From: CAZSIA01 sp045126355
Lineage (GTDB): Bacteria > Bacillota_I > Bacilli_A > Acholeplasmatales > Anaeroplasmataceae
DNA length: 13,141 bases
Reading direction: 5' to 3'
NCBI GenBank assembly: GCA_045126355.1
Contig: JBGVOE010000132.1
Span: 1-13,141, forward strand
This document shows, in pieces, positions 7,578 through 13,141 of this stretch (the first letter of the stretch is position 1; the number at the start of each line of letters is the position of its first letter). The translations under genes and the position numbers were made by a program. Below the pieces are notes generated by a model. It was not told where the DNA came from. It saw nothing but the letters and a program-made list of their open reading frames with translations, and ran no database searches.

Positions 7578-8201
7578 AGACTCAACTATATAGTACTTCT
7601 TTCCATCACTAGATAAATAATTAATATCTTCCATCATTAACTGATTTTCATTTAAATACTTTCTTACATCTTCTTCTTTTATATCTAATATTTTTAAATT
7701 ATCACTTTTAAACATTCCACTTACAATAATAGGTAATATTTGTTTTTGATATACATCCTTTTTATATATGCTAAGTTGACCAGTTGATTCTAAGATAGCC
7801 ATCCTAACCTCACTTAGATCCATTACTCCTTTTTCTCTAGCTTGACATATTAAATCTTCTACAGTATATGCCTGCTTCTTCATTTCTTTTAAATTAAGCT
7901 TTCCATCATATATAATTATTGAAGGACTATAATCAACTACTTTTCTTAAAAAAGGAAATCGCATAGATAAAAAAGCTAATAATTTTTGTAAGATTAAAAG
8001 CGAAAATAAACTTAAAATTGATGGAATCACCATATCCCAATTAGCGTTTATTGATAGTGTTGCAATATCAGCAACAATTAAAATAATAACTAAATCGAAT
8101 ACACTGATTTCTCCTACTTCTCTTTTTCCTAACAATCTAATAACTACAATTAATACTATATAAAAAATAACAGTTTTAATAATAATGTCATATGCTCCCA
8201 T
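7572..8201 (-). CDS. DUF421 (YetF/YrbG-type) membrane protein
   Basis: A 209-aa protein of the DUF421/UPF0702 family, whose molecular role is not firmly known. It has three N-terminal membrane helices at about 5-22, 33-50 and 57-78, then a cytosolic domain. Family features visible are RLLGKREVGEISVFDLVIIL at 22-41, the SPSIIIYDGKLN strand (92-103), the YTVEDLICQAREKGVMDLSE region (112-131) and LESTGQLS (137-144). The frame stays open for about 90 more codons upstream, but those residues are antisense to the YrzE-type gene and do not resemble DUF421. The start at 8201 has GGTGAT, a match to the 16S 3' end, three bases upstream. From memory, YrbG, a family member, neighbours SpoVB and YrzE in B. 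subtilis, which supports the assignment. The TAA stop overlaps the last codon of the flippase gene. Confidence 0.9.
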   Translation of the reverse strand: MGAYDIIIKTVIFYIVLIVVIRLLGKREVGEISVFDLVIILIVADIATLSINANWDMVIPSILSLFSLLILQKLLAFLSMRFPFLRKVVDYSPSIIIYDGKLNLKEMKKQAYTVEDLICQAREKGVMDLSEVRMAILESTGQLSIYKKDVYQKQILPIIVSGMFKSDNLKILDIKEEDVRKYLNENQLMMEDINYLSSDGKKYYIVESL

Positions 8202-8268
8202 TTTATCACCAACAATATTATGTGTAATAATTAACAAATTATGGCATATATTTAATTGGTGATTATTC
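8202..8268. promoter_or_regulatory. 67-bp divergent control region with mirrored GGTGAT ribosome binding sites
   Basis: This gap separates two divergent membrane-protein genes. An 8-bp inverted repeat, ATCACCAA at 8205-8212 and TTGGTGAT at 8256-8263, puts a GGTGAT Shine-Dalgarno three bases before the minus-strand start and five bases before the plus-strand start. These boxes pair with the ATCACC part of the 16S 3' end and fix both starts. Both promoters must lie here or inside the genes; I could not pick reliable -35/-10 pairs in this AT-rich stretch. Confidence 0.6.
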
Positions 8269-8604
8269 ATGAAGAAAGGTTTTACAATATTTTTAACTAT
8301 CATTACTTTTTTATCAATTATTTTTATATCAATTTTTATTTCAAACAAAGAATTAGTAAATAAACTTACTATTTTCCTTACATCATTCTTATCTTTACTT
8401 ATTTCTTTTTTAATAGGTTTAAGAAAAAGAAAAAATGGACTAATTAATGGGTTAGTGATTGGGATAAGTATCGCAATCATTTCATTAATTGTCCATTATA
8501 TATTCGCAAAAGAATTTTTTCCTCTTCTTTATTTAAGAAGTATAACTGTAATTCTAAGTGGAGCAAGCGGTGGAATAATGGGAGTTAATAAAACTTTAAC
8601 TTAA
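8269..8604 (+). CDS. Small TIGR04086/YrzE-type (DUF3792) membrane protein
   Basis: A 111-aa protein made almost entirely of four hydrophobic helices, at about 3-25, 32-51, 57-79 and 86-107. The basic loop GLRKRKNGLINGLVIGI between helices 2 and 3 and the glycine-rich end GASGGIMGVN match the TIGR04086 family as I remember it. The family's function is not known. The start ATG has GGTGAT five bases upstream. A long open frame lies antisense to it, but family resemblance, the mirrored ribosome site and the genomic company (flippase and DUF421 relatives) favour this strand. Its TAA stop directly abuts, with no gap, the stop of the ABC transporter gene coming the other way. Confidence 0.82.
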   Translation: MKKGFTIFLTIITFLSIIFISIFISNKELVNKLTIFLTSFLSLLISFLIGLRKRKNGLINGLVIGISIAIISLIVHYIFAKEFFPLLYLRSITVILSGASGGIMGVNKTLT

Positions 8605-11193
8605 TTATTCTTTCGCTTTTAATACAGCAATAGGTTTTAGTTTTTTAAGTGTTCTGATGTTGAATAATGAAGATATTACAACAATTACCATTGCTATTAC
8701 TAAAACATTTGCCATTAAATTTGGATAAGCTTGAACAAGCGTTAGATTTTCAATAGTTGTTTTAAAAATTGAATTAAATGATGAAATGATTACCATATTA
8801 GCTACATAAGCTCCAAGGATCATTCCGACAACTGATTCTAATATAATAAGTATTCCATTCGCAAAACTTTGAAGCGTAAATAAATTACTTATATCTTTAT
8901 GTTTTGCACCTAATGATTTCAAGACACCAATTTCATGAAGGTTGTTATTAATATTCTTCTTCCCTACCATAATTAAGAAGATAATTGTAACAATAAACAT
9001 CATAACAATAATTAAATTTACTAAATCTTCAAATACTTCTACCGCTCTTCTAATTAAAGATAGGCCGTATGTTTCTGTTAAAACCATTGAGAACATATTT
9101 TTATCAGCATAAGTTAAGACTTCATATGATGAATCTACATCATCAAAGTATAAACCATATATATAAATATCAAAATCAAATATTTCATACATTGTATTTT
9201 CATTTGCATAAATTGCATTACCTGTTGATAGTGCCTTAATTTTAAATGTCTTACTAACATATTTATTTTCTAAAGTTGCACTATCAAATGTAAATAACTC
9301 AACTTCATGTGGAGTAAATGTATCAATAGTTGAATCTGTATATTTCGTACCATATATCTTATTATAAATCGAAAATGGCATATAAATTTCATTATCTTCT
9401 AATTCGTAAGAATTGTTTTTATCACATTTAAATCCAATTACATTTAAGTTTACATCAACGTTATTATATGTTGAATATAGTTTATCTACAGCTAACATAT
9501 CTTTACATTCGATGTTTTTAATTGCATTTTGATAATCTGGATTAAATGAATAACTAATTGCATAATAAGTAACAGCTTCTTCGACAAAGTCTTTATATAA
9601 AGGAGCTTTTTTAATATCGTAACTAGTTGTCCAATCACCAGACTCGCTTTTTTCAAAGAAAGATAAAAGTTGGCTATATTTATTTTTATAACCTGTATAA
9701 ATAACACCATTAATATAAGTTTGAAGATAATCATCATAACTATAATGACCTAATACATCTTTGTACTCCTTATAAGATTCATTATTTCTAATTATACAGT
9801 CAGCTAAATAGTCAGTAATATAAATACCATAATCTTTGATTTCATTTGAAAGAGCTTCATATTTTATATTGCCATTAACACCGAATTTTTCAATTACAAA
9901 TCTTTCATTAGTTGATAAAACTCCTAGTGATTCTGCAACATAAACTTTTTCAAATAGATTATCTAATAAACCAAATCCACCATAATCTAATTGTGTTTTA
10001 GAAATTGTAAAAGTATGATTATATAAATTATATACTTCACCACTATAACTACTTCTAAAACCTTCAATATCAGCATTTGATACAGGGTAAGTAATAGCTG
10101 TTTGAACGATATTACTTCCTTCTACATAAGAACCTTTTTGAATTCTTATTGCGGCTTCTTGATCTTTAATTGCATCAATAGCTTGTGACTGATTAGCGTT
10201 AAAATTATTAAATGCTATAAAAACATACATAATACTTAACAATAGAGCACATATAAAGATGTTAATGAATTTACCTAAGAAACCAGTAAACTCAAATATT
10301 TTAAATAATTTTAAGAAGTTCTTAAGTGAAATACTTTTTGATTTAAAACGCATCTTTTCATTCTTGACTGACAATGTTGGTGTTTCCACAAATCCAGAAC
10401 CAAGTTGACAAATACTTTTTATTTTTGATTTTTTTGCTAGTAATTCATTAATTTCCTCAGCTGTTAAATCTTTTTTATCAGGCAAATATAAGATTCCATC
10501 AGTTATTCTAAATTCATTAGAATAATCGGCTAAGCGACTTCTATCACTAATAATTTTACCTTCTCTTAACTCAATAATACGGTCAGCGTATAGATCTGCA
10601 TCTTTAAGATTATGAGATACAATTATAACTAAACGTTCTTTTGAAATCTCTTTAAGAATATCTAAAACCTGTTTAGTTGATTTAATATCAAGGTTACCAG
10701 TCGGTTCATCAGCTAATATTACATGTGGATTTTTTACCAATGCTCGCGCAATCGCAACTCTTTGTTTTTGTCCACCTGATAACTCTCTTGGATAACGTTT
10801 AGTCATATCTTCTAAACCAACCATTTTTAATACTTCAATCGGATTATTTTTAGTATTAGAAATATCTTGAGCTAATTGAACATTTTGATAAACATTAAAT
10901 TCATCTAATAAATGATAGTCTTGGAAAATGAAGCCAATATATGAAGACATATACTTTTCAAAACCACGTCTACTCATTTTAGCTAATGAATTACCATCAG
11001 CGATAATATCACCATTTGTAATAGAATCTAGACCACTGATTAAGTTAAGTAGTGTTGATTTACCAGAACCACTCTTACCAATAATAAATACTAATCCTTT
11101 ATCAGGAAGAGTAAATGAGATGTCATCTAATGCTAATACGCGTTTTTTCTTTTTCGAAATGTAAAGTTTACTTAAATTCTTAATTTCTAGCAT
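8605..11193 (-). CDS. MacB-type ABC transporter, ATPase fused to FtsX-like permease with large ectodomain (downstream paralogue)
   Basis: An 862-aa single-chain ABC transporter. The N-terminal ATPase (about 1-220) has Walker A GKSGSGKST (39-47), Q-loop Gln91, signature LSGGQ (138-142), Walker B VILADEPT (158-165), a D-loop near 167-169 and switch His194: it should be active, of the LolD/MacB subfamily. A linker (229-300, with ILYLPDKKDLTAEE) leads to helix 1 (304-328). Residues about 330-715 form a large extracellular domain, then three helices at about 720-744, 778-805 and 825-848 with the FtsX-type loop HEIGVLKSLGAKHKDI (753-768). One NBD plus four helices per chain implies a dimer. MacB-type proteins act by mechanotransmission: lipoprotein release, peptide or toxin export, or regulation of cell-wall enzymes. 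Substrate here is unknown. It follows its paralogue by three bases and is probably a heterodimer partner. Confidence 0.93.
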   Translation of the reverse strand: MLEIKNLSKLYISKKKKRVLALDDISFTLPDKGLVFIIGKSGSGKSTLLNLISGLDSITNGDIIADGNSLAKMSRRGFEKYMSSYIGFIFQDYHLLDEFNVYQNVQLAQDISNTKNNPIEVLKMVGLEDMTKRYPRELSGGQKQRVAIARALVKNPHVILADEPTGNLDIKSTKQVLDILKEISKERLVIIVSHNLKDADLYADRIIELREGKIISDRSRLADYSNEFRITDGILYLPDKKDLTAEEINELLAKKSKIKSICQLGSGFVETPTLSVKNEKMRFKSKSISLKNFLKLFKIFEFTGFLGKFINIFICALLLSIMYVFIAFNNFNANQSQAIDAIKDQEAAIRIQKGSYVEGSNIVQTAITYPVSNADIEGFRSSYSGEVYNLYNHTFTISKTQLDYGGFGLLDNLFEKVYVAESLGVLSTNERFVIEKFGVNGNIKYEALSNEIKDYGIYITDYLADCIIRNNESYKEYKDVLGHYSYDDYLQTYINGVIYTGYKNKYSQLLSFFEKSESGDWTTSYDIKKAPLYKDFVEEAVTYYAISYSFNPDYQNAIKNIECKDMLAVDKLYSTYNNVDVNLNVIGFKCDKNNSYELEDNEIYMPFSIYNKIYGTKYTDSTIDTFTPHEVELFTFDSATLENKYVSKTFKIKALSTGNAIYANENTMYEIFDFDIYIYGLYFDDVDSSYEVLTYADKNMFSMVLTETYGLSLIRRAVEVFEDLVNLIIVMMFIVTIIFLIMVGKKNINNNLHEIGVLKSLGAKHKDISNLFTLQSFANGILIILESVVGMILGAYVANMVIISSFNSIFKTTIENLTLVQAYPNLMANVLVIAMVIVVISSLFNIRTLKKLKPIAVLKAKE

Positions 11194-11196
11194 TAA

Positions 11197-13141
11197 TTAC
11201 ACCTCCTTATTTATTTCGTTTATTAATTCGATTGGTTTTAATAAACTTAATTTGATATTAGATAAACCTAATGAAATAAATAATGTTATATAAACAACTA
11301 CTATATCAAAACGTTTATAAGCAGCAAAGATATCAACTAATCTTAATTCAATAAATGAAGTGTCTAATAAATTAGCAAATCCAATTTTTAATATTTGGTC
11401 TGCAAAATATAGTATAACAGGAGAAAGGGCATAATTAATAATAAAGATAAGGATACCTAATGTAATAATATTTCTGACATATAGACTTCTTATATCTTTA
11501 TTTCTTACACCTAAAGCATTCATAATACCAATTTCATAATAATTTTTCTTAATGTTGTTTAATGTATTAATAAATAATAATACAACAATCGCACCGTAGA
11601 CAATAATATAGACAATTTCAAAGAAGACAGTAAATACACTTAAAAGTTTTGAAACACCAACTACTTTTTCACTATCAAGTGTTTTTGCATAAAATCCAAA
11701 ATCATTCATTCCATCTACAATATTATCAACCTTATCATCATTATCTAAATAAACTGCATAAGGAGCAATATAAAGATTAATTAAATCTGAAAAATCATTA
11801 AAATTAACTATAAATGCTGATGAAGTTATATCTTTAATTGTAAATGTTTTTTCATATATAACACCTTTATCAACTTTATTATCATCATAAAACTTTAAGC
11901 TAACTTGATGAGGAGTGAAATTACTAACATTATCCTTATTAAAGTTAGTATTAAAAATCTTATTATATACGCTAGTAGGCATATAAATTTCGCCTTCTTT
12001 AGGTAGTGATGATTGAAGTAAGTATAGCGAGTTATAAATAGTTGTCGCACTAGCTAATTGATATTCATTTGTAAAATCGTTAAAATATAAATTTTTCAAA
12101 TAAACAGATGTCATTTGTCTTTTTGTCATATCACTTTTATAGTTTGAATTAACAGTATATCCAATACCATAATAAAATAAGACATCATTTAAAAACTTTT
12201 GATAATTATCAAAATTCTTTACCGTATGATAAACTTGTTTTGCTTCAGTTCTATCTTTAGCCTCACTATAAGCTTCAACAATATTAGCGTATTTTTCTTT
12301 ATAATCTGTTTCAATAACACCTATAATATATGAAGTTATATTATTATTAATATCATAATTATAAGTATCCAAATAACCTAAAAGTTCATCATATGATTTA
12401 TATTTATTCCCATAATAATACATAATACTATCAGCTATATAGTCAGTAATAATTACACCATAACTTGGCCCATCAAATGAACCAGCTAAGAAATTAACTT
12501 TACCATTTTTACTAATGTAGCGTTCTATAAAACTCTTATTAGTTTGTAAAACTCCAAAAGGTTCTTTTATATATAATTCTTCTGTGTTACTAATAACATT
12601 AGTATATTCTCTAATTGCTAAATTATAGTTTTCTGTATGGCTAAAAATCACTTCATTATATAAACGGTAAATTTCTCCATCATAATTATATGATCTCATA
12701 TTAGACATTTCACGTTCTGTAATTGTATATGTAGGAGCGTGAAATAACGATGTTTCTTCAGGGTTTAAGGTAGTATTTGTTAAAATTACATGTTCATTTA
12801 ATTTTGAGTACTCAATGTTTTTATAACTTTCATCTAAGATAGAGCCAAAAATAGTTACAACAACTAATAACATAGCAATTATAAATGAAGTAAAAAACGT
12901 TGATTTAAGGCGTTTTTTAAAAAACACCTTATAATATTTATTTCTTCTTATAAAATTTAATTTAGAAGGTTTTAATTCTGTTATCTCATTTGATTCAATC
13001 ACATCATTAAATGGTTTAAATCCATCATTATGCTGAATAATATTTTTAATTTTATTATTAGAAAGACCACTTGAAAAAGCTATTAATTCTTCTTTAGTTA
13101 AACTACGATTATGAGGAAGATATAGCGTTTCATCTTTTAAA
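11197..13141 (-). CDS. MacB-type ABC transporter, permease part (upstream paralogue, cut by window end)
   Basis: The 647 visible residues are the C-terminal part of a paralogue of the neighbouring gene. The frame stays open to the window edge, so the GTG at 13002 is internal. The first residues, ETLYLPHNRSLTKEEL, align with the linker ILYLPDKKDLTAEE that follows the ATPase in the neighbour. I therefore infer an ATPase domain of about 230 residues just outside, and a total near 875 aa. Visible parts, counted from the edge: linker to about 75, helix 1 at 82-103, ectodomain about 104-496, helices near 501-526, 556-576 and 611-631, and the FtsX loop YEIGIMNALGVRNKDI (535-550). Motifs shared with the neighbour include FGVLQTN, YGVIITDYIADSI, EIYMPTSVYNKI and NFTPHQVSL. 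It ends with TAA three bases before the next start. Confidence 0.9.
   Translation of the reverse strand, partial: LKDETLYLPHNRSLTKEELIAFSSGLSNNKIKNIIQHNDGFKPFNDVIESNEITELKPSKLNFIRRNKYYKVFFKKRLKSTFFTSFIIAMLLVVVTIFGSILDESYKNIEYSKLNEHVILTNTTLNPEETSLFHAPTYTITEREMSNMRSYNYDGEIYRLYNEVIFSHTENYNLAIREYTNVISNTEELYIKEPFGVLQTNKSFIERYISKNGKVNFLAGSFDGPSYGVIITDYIADSIMYYYGNKYKSYDELLGYLDTYNYDINNNITSYIIGVIETDYKEKYANIVEAYSEAKDRTEAKQVYHTVKNFDNYQKFLNDVLFYYGIGYTVNSNYKSDMTKRQMTSVYLKNLYFNDFTNEYQLASATTIYNSLYLLQSSLPKEGEIYMPTSVYNKIFNTNFNKDNVSNFTPHQVSLKFYDDNKVDKGVIYEKTFTIKDITSSAFIVNFNDFSDLINLYIAPYAVYLDNDDKVDNIVDGMNDFGFYAKTLDSEKVVGVSKLLSVFTVFFEIVYIIVYGAIVVLLFINTLNNIKKNYYEIGIMNALGVRNKDIRSLYVRNIITLGILIFIINYALSPVILYFADQILKIGFANLLDTSFIELRLVDIFAAYKRFDIVVVYITLFISLGLSNIKLSLLKPIELINEINKEV
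11200..11208 (-). promoter_or_regulatory. Strong Shine-Dalgarno inside the end of the upstream ABC gene
   Basis: AAGGAGGTG on the minus strand encodes the last three residues (Lys-Glu-Val) of the upstream ABC protein, is followed at once by its TAA stop, and precedes the next gene's ATG by six bases. This layout suggests coupled translation and near-equal output of the two paralogues. Confidence 0.8.

Noticed and set aside
8202..8480. Upstream extension of the DUF421 gene to a 302-aa product
   Set aside because: The extra residues are antisense to the TIGR04086-type gene and do not resemble DUF421 proteins; GGTGAT before 8201 gives a family-consistent start.
9492..9737. 81-codon minus-strand frame inside the downstream ABC gene
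   Set aside because: Shadow frame within the ectodomain coding region, AT-driven composition, no start signal.
10928..11164. 78-codon plus-strand frame opposite the ABC ATPase domain
   Set aside because: It is the complement of the Walker A/Q-loop region and is explained by that coding constraint.
1..13141. Mollicute-type genetic code with TGA as tryptophan
   Set aside because: Every tryptophan codon I checked is TGG and all frames are intact under the standard code. Lack of TGA stops in ten genes is too small a sample to mean more.

Overview
The window comes from a low-GC (about 30 % by eye) Gram-positive-type genome. The proteins look like Bacilli or Erysipelotrichia, or a relative of the Mollicutes that kept the standard code. 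Every tryptophan codon I checked is TGG, and all ten visible stop codons are TAA or TAG. Genes are packed tightly: the longest gap is 144 bp, and no stretch over 300 bp lacks a gene. I see no tRNA, rRNA, CRISPR array or insertion sequence.

Region 1 (1-6120, minus strand) is a compact housekeeping operon. In transcription order it holds apt (adenine salvage), rel ((p)ppGpp synthetase/hydrolase), dtd (D-aminoacyl-tRNA deacylase), efp (elongation factor P), a 610-residue membrane protein I do not recognise, and rimO (ribosomal protein S12 methylthiotransferase, cut by the window start). Gaps are 2-30 bp, and a plausible sigma-A promoter lies just upstream of apt. Four of the five recognised genes act on translation or its control by nutrients; the unknown gene shares their transcript. 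The last codons of efp carry a 16-bp palindrome that differs at one base from the ParB-binding parS consensus.

Region 2 (6121-8604) holds three membrane-protein genes that alternate in strand: a SpoVB/MurJ-like flippase (+), a DUF421 protein of the YrbG/YetF type (-) and a small TIGR04086/YrzE-type protein (+). From memory, Bacillus subtilis keeps the same three families near its apt-rel-dtd block, so this looks like a rearranged ancestral neighbourhood. The two convergent junctions have no intergenic space. The flippase also uses many more ATA isoleucine codons than apt.

Region 3 (8605-13141, minus strand) is a tandem pair of paralogous ABC transporters. Each appears to be one polypeptide with an ATPase domain, a first membrane helix, an extracellular domain of nearly 400 residues, and a three-helix FtsX/MacB-type end. 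The downstream member is complete (862 aa). The upstream member is cut by the window end: its frame stays open past an internal GTG, so its ATPase domain should lie just outside. The two genes look translationally coupled. Substrate unknown; this pair and the unknown 610-aa gene are the least explained parts of the window.
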